A stretch of 64,000 nucleotides of DNA from UBA4744 sp963718995 (GTDB taxonomy: Bacteria; Actinomycetota; Acidimicrobiia; Spongiisociales; UBA4744), in assembly GCA_963718995.1 (NCBI GenBank), contig CAVRAP010000021.1:124001-188000 (forward strand), given 5' to 3'. A program made the translations under genes and the position numbers. The notes under the pieces were generated by a model that saw only the letters and a program-made list of their open reading frames with translations, had not been told where the DNA came from and searched no databases. This document shows, in pieces, positions 42,616 through 53,577 of this stretch. Every line of letters starts with the position of its first letter. The stretch's first letter is position 1.

Positions 42616-45168
42616 GCAAGGGACCTGAAGTCGCCGTCCTGGGTGGCTCGTTCTCAGGAAACAAAGGAGCGGCTTCCATGGTGTACGCCGTGTGGGACGG
42701 CGTACACCGGCAGTTGCCTGCAGCTGAGATCCGGGTGTTCTCGCCATACCCGGGCGCGGATCGGCGCCAGCAAGAGTCCATCGAGATCGTCAGTTTTACT
42801 CCCCGCGATATGGTTGTGCGGGTCCTGCCGAGCGCGTTGGTATGTCTGCTCACGCTCCGAAGATGGCGTCCTCGACGCGGTCCGGCCGGTCTCCTGGCGA
42901 GGTCCGACGCCGCACTCGATGTATCCGGTATTTCTTTCATGGACGGGCGAGGTCTTCCGACCCTTATTTACAACACGCTGCTCGTCTTTCTGCCGTGGGC
43001 TTTCGGGGTGCCGATCATCAAGGTTGCGCAGGCTCTCGGACCATTTCAGAGTTGGATCAACCGGGCCGCAGCCACATGGGCTCTGCGGCGGGTTGCTTGG
43101 GTAGGGCTCCGGGGTCGGAGTACGGCCGAGAATGTGGCCGTACTCGGTCTGACGAACGCGGAACCGGCTGCCGATGTGGCGTTCCTGCTGGAGGTGGGGG
43201 CTGCAGCCGAGGAGGCTGCTTCGACTGCTATGCCGCTGACGGGAGAAGTGACGCTGGTTGCTCCGAGCGCGGTCGTTCAGGAGGCTTGCGACAAGGACGG
43301 TATCGACTACTTGGGGCGCATGATCCACATGGTTGACGGACTTGCCGCGGTCGGCCACCGGGTAGTCCTCATTGCCCACTCTGCGCGGGCCACCGCCCCG
43401 CCGGGACGTACCAACGATCTCCCGGTCTGTCGAGCCATTGCGCAGGGCTCGTCGGCGACGTTGATCGACCGCGAGATCGATGCCCGGGAGTTGAGGGCAT
43501 TGATAGGCCGCGCTCGGCTCCTCGTGACTTCGCGCTTCCACGGCATGATCTCGGGTCTGGCAACCCGTACGCCTACCTTCGTGGTCGGATGGTCGCACAA
43601 ATACCGCGAGGTACTCGACGAGTTCGGCCTGGACGAGTGGGCTGTGGACTTTCGTCGCTTGACCGACGACGCGCTGATTGACGCGGTACAGCGACTCGAC
43701 GCGGACGCGTCAACCGTGCAGCGCACGATGGAAGCTCATCTTCCGACCGTCCGGGCGGCAGCCCAACGTAACCTCGATGAAGTCGCTACGGTCCTGGGTG
43801 TCGGTCGATTCGCCGTGGTCACCGACCTCAGCCCGGTCCTCGAGAATGATCTGTGTATCGGGTGTGGCGCTTGCGTTGCAGCCGACCCGACGCTGACGCT
43901 CGAACTCCACGCCGAAGAAGCTCATCTTTGAGCCGACCCACCGCGGGCAACGAGCTTGCAATGGCCGTGTGCCCGGCCATCGGTGTTGACTATGCAGGCT
44001 TGCAAGCAGAACGTTTTCCCGGAGCTGAGCCGGGGCCCTTTGGCGTGGTTGAGACGGTTACCCTCGCGCAGAGCGTCGATCTTGACCGAAACGTCAAGGC
44101 CAGCTCAGGCGGGATTATCAAAGAACTGTTGATGGCCTATCTTGAACGCGACGACGTCGATGGTGTCATTGCTCTGGGTCACGTAGCCGGACTCGAGTTC
44201 GAACCCAGGATTATCCGGGCAAACGACGAAGTCGATACGTTGCCCGGGATCCATCTATCACAACTCTGCCCAAGCACCGCGTTCTCGAATTACTCAAGCA
44301 ACATGAGGGGCGATATGTCCTCGTGGCGATTCCCTGCGAGCTGGAGGGCATCTTCAGCTACATCTCGAAGATCGAACCGGCCCTGGCCGATCGAATTCAC
44401 GCCACGGTGGGTCTGCTGTGCGGTTGGCAATACAGCCACCATGCGCTCCGGGCGATATGCGAGTTCAAGGGCATTGATGCGGATGCAATAGTCGACGTGA
44501 GTTACCGGGGAGGTGGTCCCGTTGGCAAACTGCGCATCACTACGCTTGGTGGTGCGGTGACCGAGGTGAACCGACGGGTCGACTTCGGCTACCAGGTTGC
44601 CTTTGACCGTCACTTCAATACTCCTCGCTGCCACCTCTGCATCAACCACGCCAACTTCCTTGCAGACATCGTCGTGGGCGACGCCTGGTTGCCGTCAACC
44701 GTTGCTACCAAGACGGGCATCAGCCTTGTTATCTCCCGGACCTCCGCGGCGGACCGTATGGTGCGCGACCTTGCATCCGATGGGCGCATCGTGCTCACAG
44801 ATGTTTCGACCGCAGAGATCGAAGAGTCACAGAGTCGTCGCATTGCGTTCGGCGATTTCGCCTACGCCTATGCCGACTACCTTCGCAAGATCGGTCGGTT
44901 CGTGCCCGACTTGCAGGGTCCTAACCGGGGATTTCATCAGCCGGTGACCGAATCTGAGGTCGCGCGCTTTCTCCGAGAGCTGGACCGCAAACTCGAACTG
45001 CAACGAGAGCAACGCTACCGGTTCCTGCGGTGGAGGAAAGGAACCAGGGAACTGGGCCGTTTCCTCCAGCGGTACGTTCGATGGTTCCTCGTCAGGATCG
45101 TTCGAATCAAGAGCCTCACGGGCCGGCGTCATGAGGTTACGCGGGACAAGCTGGAGGATTTCCGGTGA
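42612..45168 (+). CDS. Polysaccharide pyruvyl transferase fused to an FrhB-type Fe-S domain, with frameshifts
   Basis: Residues 1 to about 405 are a polysaccharide pyruvyl transferase (VAVLGGSFSGNKGAASMVYA, DVSGISFMDGRG, RFHGMISGLATRTPTFVVGW). In the same unbroken frame follows LENDLCIGCGACVAADPT, the ferredoxin-like start of an FrhB (F420 hydrogenase beta-subunit) protein. The rest needs three corrections: near 43905-43945, then two extra bases near 44256 and 44271. It continues VKASSGGIIKELLMAYLERD, LVAIPCELEGIF, PRCHLCINHANFLADIVVGD. The whole would be about 850 residues. The pyruvyl transferase adds ketal pyruvate to glycans; FrhB-like proteins beside them are seen in polysaccharide loci but have no known reaction there. 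The GTG/ATG at 42612 overlaps the flippase stop. Confidence 0.8.
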
Positions 45169-45228
45169 CCTCGCGTCGACCGAAGATTGCCCTCAGTACG
45201 GATTGAGAGCTCGTCCTGTTCCTAGCTG

Positions 45229-45234
45229 TATAGT
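45229..45234 (+). promoter_or_regulatory. Candidate -10 box of the YfhO-like gene
   Basis: TATAGT ends seven bases before TTG 45242. Together with the C-run just after that TTG it supports a leaderless start at 45242 if the C-run is one base short in this sequence. Confidence 0.4.
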
Positions 45235-45241
45235 TCTCGCA

Positions 45242-47964
45242 TTGCTGGCAGACCCCCCCTCCTGAAACGGGATTCGGCAGCCGATGCGCTGTCCATAGTC
45301 CTATTTGGACTGCTTGCGTTGATCTTTCTGCAGTTCGCTCCCCTGACCGGCGCCATGGTCGGCGCCGTCGATATAACCACCCGCCAAACATCTCCTTACA
45401 TGGAGGACCGAGAGCGATTTGAGCGCAGTGAGAATCCTCTCCAGACAGACCAGGTTGATGGCATTGCTCTGGCCGCGACGTTCTGGGATGGCGTGAAGTC
45501 GGGCGAGCTCAGGATGTGGGAATCGAACCTGGGGACGGGGGTTCCGCTCGGTGGCGTCATCTACACCAGGGTCTGGTCGCCGTTCTACTGGATCGGCGTA
45601 GTCGTTCCGGCCCCGTCGCTCTCTGCGTTTGCCGTGTGGTTGACCCTGTGGTCGGCACAGACGGGAGCTTGGCTGCTGGCACGACGGATTGGGATCGGGC
45701 GGCTTGGCGCGGTCCTGACCGGTGTCGCCTACGGCTTCTCGGGTCCAACGACGGCTCTGCTCCTCCGCATCAACGAAGTGGCGTTGGCTCCCTGGGTGAT
45801 GGTGGCGACCCATGAGGTGATTGCTCGGCGAAACAACAAGACCATGCGATGGGTGGTGGCTCTCAGCATTGCCGTAGCGGCTATGTGGCTCGGTGGGTTC
45901 CCGGCCGGCTCCCTGTTTGTCTTGTATGGGGCGGGAGCAATAGCCGTTGGAACAGCGGTCGTGCACGTGGGACCAAGACCGAGGCAGCTCGTCGCACGCC
46001 TTGCTCCTGCCGCAGGCGGTGTGGTCGCGGGAACCTTCCTGGCCTCGCCTTTGATCTTCCCCAGCTGGGAGTTCCTCAACGCATCGGAGAGCCTCGATCG
46101 CTTGTTTTCGAGTGATCACGTCGCTGGACTTGAGATGTTCGGGACGGCCCTCTCGGGGCGGATTCTTGGTTCGTACCCGCTCGGGACGTGGTGGTGGCCC
46201 AATCCCGGGTATTCAAATCCGGTATCCGCCTCGGCCACTGCGGGATCTGTGGTCATCCTGATTCTCCTCGTCGGCGCTGTGGCAGCCCGTTGGGTTCGAC
46301 CCGACCCGGTTGCCTCCCGGATTGTTGGCAGGGTCTATCTGCCGATGGCCGCCGTCGTCTATATCGGGACTTTTGTGGGCGGGCCGGTCCTCGCAGCCCT
46401 CCAAGCACTTCCTTTTCTGGGGTCCAATGAGTTCGGGCGAAGTCGGTTTCTCTTGGCACTGGCACTTGCCCTGGCCGCGGGTCTCGTGCTGGATGGCCTG
46501 GTTCGCCCGGCTGGCGAGCTCCCTACGCTTGGCCGGACCTTCCGCCTCCTTGCAGGAACGGCCGGGTTGGCCGCGCTATGGGGCGCGTACCTCATCCTGC
46601 GGCGGGCGGCTGACGAAGGCTATCTTGACCGGGCTCTTGATGGTCTGACGGTCCCCATGATGTCGATGGGGATTGCGGCCGTCGTACTTCTCTCCTTGCC
46701 AATTCTCCGGAAGACGGCCCTCGGCTCCTGGGCGTCGGTGCTTGTCATCGTTCTGGCGTTGGCGGTGGAATTGCAGTGGGGTGCGTGGGAGTTCACACCC
46801 ATCGTGGATCGGGATGAGGGTTTCCTACCGGATCACCCAGCTTTTGAAGTCATGCGGCCCGATGTCTCCGAGGGTCAATATCGATTTGCCGGCACCTCTC
46901 TCAATGTGATTCGCCCGAATACTGGAGCCTGGCTTGACCTGGCCGATCTACGAGTGAGCAATCCTTCATATGAGGGATATCGCGAACTAATGAGAGCCGT
47001 TGATCCTGATGTGTTCGATCGAGCCCGGCTTCGTACCTGGTTCACCAGCGATCTTGATCCGTCGTCGCCCGGCTTGGACCGGTCCGCGGTTCGCTTTCTG
47101 GTTGCTCCAGCGATCGACGGCGTACTCGAGGCGTCACCAGTGGATGAGTTGTTGCTCTCTCCAATCGGACACATCGAGATTCCAAGAGCAGATCGGCCGA
47201 CTCGAGGGCTCCGCTTCGAGTTCGATCGAGAACGATGCAGTGCGGGGTTCCTGACCCTCCGGGTTGAGGAGGAGGTTGTCGGTAGGCGGCCGCTTTGGCA
47301 GCTCAGGCAAGGCTCTTTCGACGTAGCTATCGAGGACGTCCGCGGGCCGGCGCAGCTCACCGCGACTCTCGAGGGATGCGACTTGAGCCTTCCTTCGACG
47401 GTCGTGGTCCTCCGGGCGTTGTCAGACACGGGGCTAAGGGTCCGCTGGGCCGACGACGCGATCATCTACGAACGTCTTGACACACGCCCTCGGTTCGAGA
47501 TGGCAACCGCGGTGCTCGGAATTGGCGATCGTGATCGTCGATTGGAATTCCTGGTGCATGCCGAGGATACTGCCGTTGTCGTACTGGATGATGACCGACC
47601 GCTGACAGAGCTCAATGGAGGCGAGGTCCAGCTTCTCGAGGACACGGGCGATCGTCTCAAACTTCAGGTCTGGTCCGACGGACCCGGTTTGGTGATAATT
47701 CGTGACTCCAATGCCCCCGGGTGGAGAGCCAGGATCGACCGGGAGTCTGTCCCGATCCAATCTGCCGACCACGCATATCGAGCCATCAACGTACCGTCCG
47801 GGGACTCAATTCTTGAACTGACGTATCTGCCTGCCTCTCGGTTGCTCGGGTTCGGAGCGGCTGGTTTGGCAGTGATGGCTCTCACCGCTGCGACATTGCT
47901 CGCAAGACGTCGACGCTCTCAGCCTGGCCGGTCGGAGCCATCACCGGACGGCGAGCCGAGTTAA
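45242..47964 (+). CDS. Large YfhO-like membrane protein of the glycan locus
   Basis: About 880-907 residues. The frame ending at 47964 is open from 45226 but has no ATG/GTG/TTG before 45319, which falls inside the first membrane helix (DALSIVLFGLLALIFLQF). The TTG at 45242 gives LLADPP and would join the main frame if the C7 run at 45253 had eight Cs; a TATAGT box seven bases upstream supports that start. About 12 membrane helices follow, with a GT-C-like first loop, and a soluble C-terminus typical of YfhO (IRDSNAPGWRARIDRESVPI, YRAINVPSGDSILELTYLP). YfhO acts in glycosylation of wall polymers in firmicutes; a similar role is likely here. Confidence 0.8.
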
Positions 47965-48077
47965 CGGGGACGGTCTCGCCAGAACTTGGCTCGAGGAAAC
48001 GTTTTGAGGGCTCGAAGTCAGAGGCAGGATAGGGAATCCGCAATCGCTTTCGGATAGGACGGGTAGCACCGTCCAGC

Positions 48078-48083
48078 TACGCT
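48078..48083 (+). promoter_or_regulatory. Candidate -10 box, leaderless start of the giant glycosyltransferase
   Basis: TACGCT followed by gtcccact and the GTG at 48092. The eight-base gap puts the transcription start at the start codon. Confidence 0.42.
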
Positions 48084-48091
48084 GTCCCACT

Positions 48092-51000
48092 GTGGAGTAC
48101 GACGGCGAACGTCTGATTCCCGGCCTTCCGGGGTTGCAGCGGCTTGAGGTAGAGCACCTCGGACGTTATCACTGGGCTGCCCAGTTTGCGGCAGGCAAGA
48201 AGATCATCGATGCAGGAAGCGGAATGGGATATGGGGCCGCTCTCCTCGCGCAGACGGCCACATCGGTTCTCGGAGTCGATGTGCACGACCAGGCAGTCGC
48301 AGAAGCAAAAGCCCTCTACGGTTCCAGCCAGCACCTTGACTTCATCTCCGGAGATTTGGAGTCCTCCAACCTGGTTCTGCCATCAGCCGACCTGATCGTG
48401 ATGTTTGAAGTCATCGAGCATCTGCACCGGCCTGCGGTCTTTCTCGAATTGGCCGCCCGGTCCCTCGGCGAGCAGGGCATGTTGCTGGTTTCAACTCCCA
48501 ACTTCGATCGGTTCTCGCGAGCGCTGGAAAAACACAATCCGCATCACCATGCCGATTTTCGGGCCGCTGATCTGGAGCGGATCCTGAAAACGCATTTCCG
48601 CAACGTTCGTATTGAGCATCAATGTGTGTGGTTGGGGTCGGCTATCGCACGCCCGGAGTTTGTTTCGGAACAGGCCGAGGGCGGTCCCGGTGACGGGATG
48701 TTTCTCATTGCGATGTGCTCTCAGTCGGAGCTGCCCCCAGCGGAACCTTCCCTTTATGTTGATCACGATCGGATTACGCATCTTCTGAGCGACCGCCTGC
48801 GCAGGACAGACGAGTCTCGCGAAACGCTCCGCCAAGAAATCGCCGACCAGAAGTCACGATACGAGGCACGATACGAGGTCGTTACGAGCGACCTTAGTTC
48901 TGCAGTTACCGCGCACCGAGAGGCGCAAGAACAACTCGGTACCGCGCTGGCCAAACTCAAGGCCACGGCTGCAGAAGTCGGCCAATTACGGGCGGCCCTC
49001 GAGAGGTCCCGCCGCGACTTACATCGACTGCGGGGCAGACGTTCGGTGCGAATCGCGCTTCGGACATCGACCGCGTTTGGTCCGCTGTTCCGGGTGGTGC
49101 GGGAGTGGCGCAATCGCCGGGCATCCGGAGTTGACGCACCAGAAGTTGAGCCTTCGGCGCGCCAGCGTGAGAAGACTGCGGCAGCCAGACTGGCTTCGCT
49201 TCGTGCAGCGCGTTCCCGTCCTGGCCGGAGCAATGGGCCTTTGGTCTCAATCATCATTCCGACCCGGGACGGAAGGGAGCATCTCGAGCGTTTGTTTCCG
49301 GCACTGGCGAACAACACGAACTATCGAACGTTTGAGGTCGTTGTCGTCGATAACGGGTCGACAGACGGCTCGGTCGAGTATGTCGAAGGTGACTGGCCGT
49401 TCCCGGTTCGGGTCGTTCGAAACGCGGGCAATTCGTCGTTCTCACAAGCCAATAACCAGGGTGCCGCCGCTGCAGACGGAGAGTTCGTGCTGCTGCTCAA
49501 CAACGACACAGAGCCGATCAACCTCGGATGGCTAGGAGCCATGGTTGATGAATACATGGCCTCCGAAGACGTCCTGGCGGTTGGCGCGTTATTGGTCTAT
49601 TCGACGAGAAACCGCGTCGATGCAGAGGCGACCCATCCACCTTTGTCGGTCCAACACCGCGGAATCGGCTTCACCTGGCGCGACGGCAGCCCCCGGGCGG
49701 TGAACCTGGGCGGGGGAGAAGATCCGACCGCACCCGAACTCACAGAATCGATCACCGTTCCGGCGGTCACGGCTGCCTGTTTGTTGACGCGCAAGATCAC
49801 GTACGAGCAGGTAGGCGGACTGGACGAAGGATATGTCTACGGAACCGAAGACGTCGATTTTTGTTTGAAGCTTCGCGAACTCGGGGGACTCATCCGGATG
49901 TGCGGGGGAGCGGCTCTCTTGCACCACGAATTTGGAACCCAGGATGAACTCTCGCGCGAAGTCAAGAAGATCAACCGTATCGGGAACTCACAGCTCTTCG
50001 CAGAGAAGTGGGCGCCGCGTCTGTCCCGTTCGATACGAGAAGACAGTCTGAACGGACGGGGCGCTTGGGTTGCCTCGACCGCAAAGAAGGTTGCCATCAC
50101 GCTGACCGAGGAGAATCCGGCAGCCGGTTGGGGCGATTGGTACACCGCTCATGAACTCGGCGACGCCATGGCCCGCCTGGGGTGGGACGTTATATACGCA
50201 GAGCGGCTCAATGATCGCTGGTACGAATTGCCCGAAGACACCAATCTGGTGATTTCGCTGCTCGACAGCTACGACGTGCGCCGGGCGCCGGCCGGTGCCG
50301 TGACGATCGCATGGATAAGGAACTGGTTGGAGCGATGGATGGCTCAGCCCTGGTTCGATCATTTCGACGAGGTGACCGTTTCGAGCACGCCCGCCGCGAG
50401 GCACATTGCCAACCATTCTCGCTTCCGGCCGCCGGTGCTTCCCCTCGCTACCAACCCCGAACGGTTCATACCGCACCAGCCTTCGCCTGCTTTTTCGAGC
50501 GATTTCACGTTCACCGGAAACAATTGGGGCGAGAATCGAAAACTCCTCGCCAACCTGTTGTTGCGGCCCAACGAACGGTTCATGATCTTCGGGAAAGGCT
50601 GGGATCGCTCGCCGCGTGCGCAGCGCTACTGGCGTGGTCACCTCGATTACGACCAACTCCCGGCTGCCTACCAATCAGCCGCGATCGTCCTCGACGACAC
50701 GGCCGGGCCCACGCTGCCGTTCGGGTTCGTCAACGCCCGGGTGTTCGACGCACTGGCGACGGGGACCCTGGTCATAACCGACAACATCGCCGGGTCTGAA
50801 GATATTTTCGGTGGAGCGTTGCCTGCCTATCGCGACCGCGCCGAACTTCGCAAGCTGATGGACGACTACAGCTCGAATCCGGAAAAGCGTCAGGATCTGG
50901 CGAAGCGCCTCCGCGAGCAGGTTCTCAGCTCTCACACCTACGATCACAGGGCCCGGTCCTTCGTTGAGATCGCCGGACAGATCGCCCGGCGGCCCAAAGT

Positions 51001-51952
51001 GGGGCTGAAGATCGGGCCACCATCGTGGGACGTTGCCGAAGCTTGGGGAGACACCCATTTCGCCAGACAGTTCGGCGCGGCCCTCGTCGACGTGGGGTTC
51101 AGTGCAGAATTGCATGTTCTGCCGGAGTGGGATCGACCCGACAAGCAGGATGTGGACATCGTCATCCATCTACGCGGGCTGACTCCGTACGTCCCGAAGC
51201 CGGCGCATCTCAATGTGCTCTGGATCATCAGTCATCCGGATGATGTCTCACCTGAAGAATGCGATCGGTTCGACCTCGTACTCGTTGCCTCGCCTTCGTT
51301 TGCCGAGGAACTGCGACCCAGGGTCTCGGTGCCCGTCCATGTGATGATGCAAGCCACCGATACAGCCCACTTCAGTCCGGAGGGTCCGGTCGCTCAGAGA
51401 TCTCATGATCTGCTTTTTGTCGGCAATTCCCGCAAGCACGATCGGCATGGTGTTCGGTGGGCCGTGGACGCGGACCTGCCGTTGACCGTGTTCGGCGGCG
51501 ACTGGGACGGTCTGATCGATCCGTCGTATGTGCGGGGCCGAGTGCCAAATGAGGACCTCCCTGCGCTCTACCGCTCTGCTTCGATCTTGCTCAACGACCA
51601 CTGGGAGGACATGCGGCAGAGGGGATTCATATCCAACCGGATCTTTGATGCGCTTGCCTGCGGTGTGTTCGTGATCTCCGACGAAGTCGCCGGACTGACT
51701 GCCCTTCTTGGTGATGCGGTCCCGACCTATGCCGATCGAACCGAATTGGAAGAACTGGTAGCCCGGTATCTGCCCGATGAAGCGGCCCGGCGGGAACTTG
51801 CCGAGCGCGGCATGGCCATTGTGCGGACCGAGCACACCTTCACAGCCCGCGCTCGTCAATTCGCTGACCTGCTGGAGCCCCTGCTCGTCCATCGGCAGGC
51901 GGAAATCGAGCCGGATCGAGGGACGGTGCAAGCCGGCGCGTCCGATGGCTAG
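48092..51952 (+). CDS. Multidomain methyltransferase / GT2 / tandem CgeB-like glycosyltransferase
   Basis: 1,286 residues in one intact frame. Residues about 1-200: SAM methyltransferase (IIDAGSGMGYGAALLAQTA, VMFEVIEHLHRPAVFLELAA). About 235-310: charged coiled coil. About 380-630: GT2 transferase (VSIIIPTRDGREHLERLFPA, VVVDNGSTDGSVEYVEG, LLLNNDTEP, DVDFCLKLRELGG). About 660-960 and 968-1270: two related CgeB/DUF3880-type GT-B domains, with matching blocks VNARVFDALATGTLVITDNI and SNRIFDALACGVFVISDEVA. The chain probably adds several sugars and a methyl group, perhaps as cap or repeat unit of the surface glycan. No membrane segment. GTG start with no Shine-Dalgarno sequence. It stands just upstream of rmlC and may use dTDP-rhamnose. 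Confidence 0.88.
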   Translation: MEYDGERLIPGLPGLQRLEVEHLGRYHWAAQFAAGKKIIDAGSGMGYGAALLAQTATSVLGVDVHDQAVAEAKALYGSSQHLDFISGDLESSNLVLPSADLIVMFEVIEHLHRPAVFLELAARSLGEQGMLLVSTPNFDRFSRALEKHNPHHHADFRAADLERILKTHFRNVRIEHQCVWLGSAIARPEFVSEQAEGGPGDGMFLIAMCSQSELPPAEPSLYVDHDRITHLLSDRLRRTDESRETLRQEIADQKSRYEARYEVVTSDLSSAVTAHREAQEQLGTALAKLKATAAEVGQLRAALERSRRDLHRLRGRRSVRIALRTSTAFGPLFRVVREWRNRRASGVDAPEVEPSARQREKTAAARLASLRAARSRPGRSNGPLVSIIIPTRDGREHLERLFPALANNTNYRTFEVVVVDNGSTDGSVEYVEGDWPFPVRVVRNAGNSSFSQANNQGAAAADGEFVLLLNNDTEPINLGWLGAMVDEYMASEDVLAVGALLVYSTRNRVDAEATHPPLSVQHRGIGFTWRDGSPRAVNLGGGEDPTAPELTESITVPAVTAACLLTRKITYEQVGGLDEGYVYGTEDVDFCLKLRELGGLIRMCGGAALLHHEFGTQDELSREVKKINRIGNSQLFAEKWAPRLSRSIREDSLNGRGAWVASTAKKVAITLTEENPAAGWGDWYTAHELGDAMARLGWDVIYAERLNDRWYELPEDTNLVISLLDSYDVRRAPAGAVTIAWIRNWLERWMAQPWFDHFDEVTVSSTPAARHIANHSRFRPPVLPLATNPERFIPHQPSPAFSSDFTFTGNNWGENRKLLANLLLRPNERFMIFGKGWDRSPRAQRYWRGHLDYDQLPAAYQSAAIVLDDTAGPTLPFGFVNARVFDALATGTLVITDNIAGSEDIFGGALPAYRDRAELRKLMDDYSSNPEKRQDLAKRLREQVLSSHTYDHRARSFVEIAGQIARRPKVGLKIGPPSWDVAEAWGDTHFARQFGAALVDVGFSAELHVLPEWDRPDKQDVDIVIHLRGLTPYVPKPAHLNVLWIISHPDDVSPEECDRFDLVLVASPSFAEELRPRVSVPVHVMMQATDTAHFSPEGPVAQRSHDLLFVGNSRKHDRHGVRWAVDADLPLTVFGGDWDGLIDPSYVRGRVPNEDLPALYRSASILLNDHWEDMRQRGFISNRIFDALACGVFVISDEVAGLTALLGDAVPTYADRTELEELVARYLPDEAARRELAERGMAIVRTEHTFTARARQFADLLEPLLVHRQAEIEPDRGTVQAGASDG

Positions 51953-52010
51953 CTCGAACGTCAACGGAAATGTGTCGTTCCCATCTTGGATTGGGTCTGG
52001 CCGCGGTGAG

Positions 52011-52016
52011 TAGGCT
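52011..52016 (+). promoter_or_regulatory. Candidate -10 box of the rml operon, motif TAGGCTGTCGCC
   Basis: TAGGCT followed by GTCGCC, 30 bases before rmlC; TTGGAT at 51986 lies 19 bases upstream as a possible -35. The leader carries aaggaggg. Confidence 0.45.
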
Positions 52017-52046
52017 GTCGCCTCTGCAAGGAGGGAGCCGGTCAGC

Positions 52047-52595
52047 ATGAAGGTTATCGAGACCGAACTTCCCGGCGTCCTCGTCCTGGAGCCAGATGTC
52101 TTTGGCGACCAACGGGGGTTCTTCCTCGAGGTCTGGAACCAGCGACAATTCGACCGGGATATCGGCCACACGGTGAGTTTCGTCCAGGACAACCACTCTC
52201 GCTCGCAGGCCGGAGTCCTGCGTGGCCTGCACTATCAGGTTCGCCAACCGCAGGGAAAGCTGATCAGAGTTTCGGCCGGTACCGTGTACGACGTGGCCGT
52301 CGATGTGCGTCGCGACTCACCTCATTTCGGTGAGTGGGTGGGTATCGAGTTGAGCGCCGAGACCAAGCGCCAGCTCTGGATCCCGGCGGGGTTCGCCCAC
52401 GGGTTCTACGTCCAATCAGAAATCGGCGAGATTCTCTACAAAACCACCGACTACTACGCTCCCGAGTGGGAGAGGGCGATCCGCTGGGACGACCCTGAAC
52501 TGGGCATCAACTGGCCGCTGAGCGGAGACGCGCCGATACTGTCCGCCAAGGATGCGGCCGCGCCTTTCTTGAGTCGGGCCGAGCTTTTCGATTGA
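52047..52595 (+). CDS. rfbC: dTDP-4-dehydrorhamnose 3,5-epimerase
   Basis: 182 residues, cupin-fold RmlC. Conserved GVLVLEPDVFGDQRGFFLEV, DNHSRSQAGVLRGLHYQ with the catalytic His, GTVYDVAVDVRRDSPHFGEW, LWIPAGFAHGFYV and KTTDYYAPEWERAIRWDDPE. ATG with caaggaggg upstream. First of four genes (rmlC-B-A-D) that complete the path from glucose-1-phosphate to dTDP-L-rhamnose, the donor for rhamnosyl residues of the surface glycan. Confidence 0.95.
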   Translation: MKVIETELPGVLVLEPDVFGDQRGFFLEVWNQRQFDRDIGHTVSFVQDNHSRSQAGVLRGLHYQVRQPQGKLIRVSAGTVYDVAVDVRRDSPHFGEWVGIELSAETKRQLWIPAGFAHGFYVQSEIGEILYKTTDYYAPEWERAIRWDDPELGINWPLSGDAPILSAKDAAAPFLSRAELFD

Positions 52596-52602
52596 TGGGG
52601 GA

Positions 52603-53577
52603 GTGATGAGTCGCCGCTATCTCGTGACCGGTGGAGCCGGGTTCATCGGATCCAACTTCGTGCGCTACGTGCTCGATCATGAGCCTTCGGCGCAGATCAC
52701 CAATCTGGATCTGCTCACCTACGCCGGCGTGCGGGCGACGCTCGAGGAGCTGGACGAGTCGGCCAACCATCGGTTCGTGCACGGTGATATCCGCGACGCG
52801 GACCTGGTCGAGGGTCTGGTCCCCGGACACGACGTTATCGTCAACTTCGCCGCCGAAAGTCACGTCGATCGGTCCATCGATGGCCCGTCCGTGTTCCTCG
52901 AGACGAATGTCGTCGGGACCGGGGTCCTCATCGACGCGGCGCGGCGCTTCGAGATTCCTTCCTTTCTGCAAGTCTCGACCGACGAGGTCTACGGATCGAT
53001 CGGCGAAGGTTTTGCATCCGAAGATGCTCCCCTGACCCCGTCTTCGCCGTATTCGGCATCCAAGGCATCTGCGGATCTCCTCGTGCACTCCTACGGCGTG
53101 ACCTTTGGTTACCGGGCCATCATCACCAGATGCACCAATAATTACGGGCCGTATCAGTTCCCCGAGAAGGTCATACCCCTGTTCATCACCAACCTTCTGG
53201 CCGGTAGGAAGGTGCCTCTCTACGGTGACGGGCGAAACGAACGCGATTGGCTCTTCGTCGAAGATCACTGCTCCGCTATTCACCTGTTGCTTGACAAGGG
53301 AACCCCGGGGGAGATCTACAACATCGGGGCGGACGCCCAGCTGGCCAACATCGAGCTGACCCGTCGATTGGTCGACCTGCTCGGCCGGGACGAATCGTTC
53401 ATCGAGCCGGTGGCCGATCGACCCGGACACGACCAGCGGTACGCGGTGGACTCCACCAAGCTGAGAGCCCTCGGCTGGGCGCCGCGCCACACGATCGAGG
53501 AGCGTCTCCGAGACACCATCGAGTGGTACCGCAGTCGGGAGGACTGGTGGCGACCTTTGATTGGGAGCAGAACGTGA
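52603..53577 (+). CDS. rfbB: dTDP-glucose 4,6-dehydratase
   Basis: 324 residues. NAD motif VTGGAGFIGSNFVRYVL, catalytic region FLQVSTDEVYGS, YSASKASADLLVHSYG with Tyr and Lys, TRCTNNYGPYQFPEKVIPLF and GRNERDWLFVEDHC. Start is GTG 52603 or ATG 52606, both just after gggggag. It lies seven bases after rmlC and its stop overlaps the GTG of rmlA. Second step of dTDP-rhamnose synthesis. Confidence 0.95.
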   Translation: MMSRRYLVTGGAGFIGSNFVRYVLDHEPSAQITNLDLLTYAGVRATLEELDESANHRFVHGDIRDADLVEGLVPGHDVIVNFAAESHVDRSIDGPSVFLETNVVGTGVLIDAARRFEIPSFLQVSTDEVYGSIGEGFASEDAPLTPSSPYSASKASADLLVHSYGVTFGYRAIITRCTNNYGPYQFPEKVIPLFITNLLAGRKVPLYGDGRNERDWLFVEDHCSAIHLLLDKGTPGEIYNIGADAQLANIELTRRLVDLLGRDESFIEPVADRPGHDQRYAVDSTKLRALGWAPRHTIEERLRDTIEWYRSREDWWRPLIGSRT

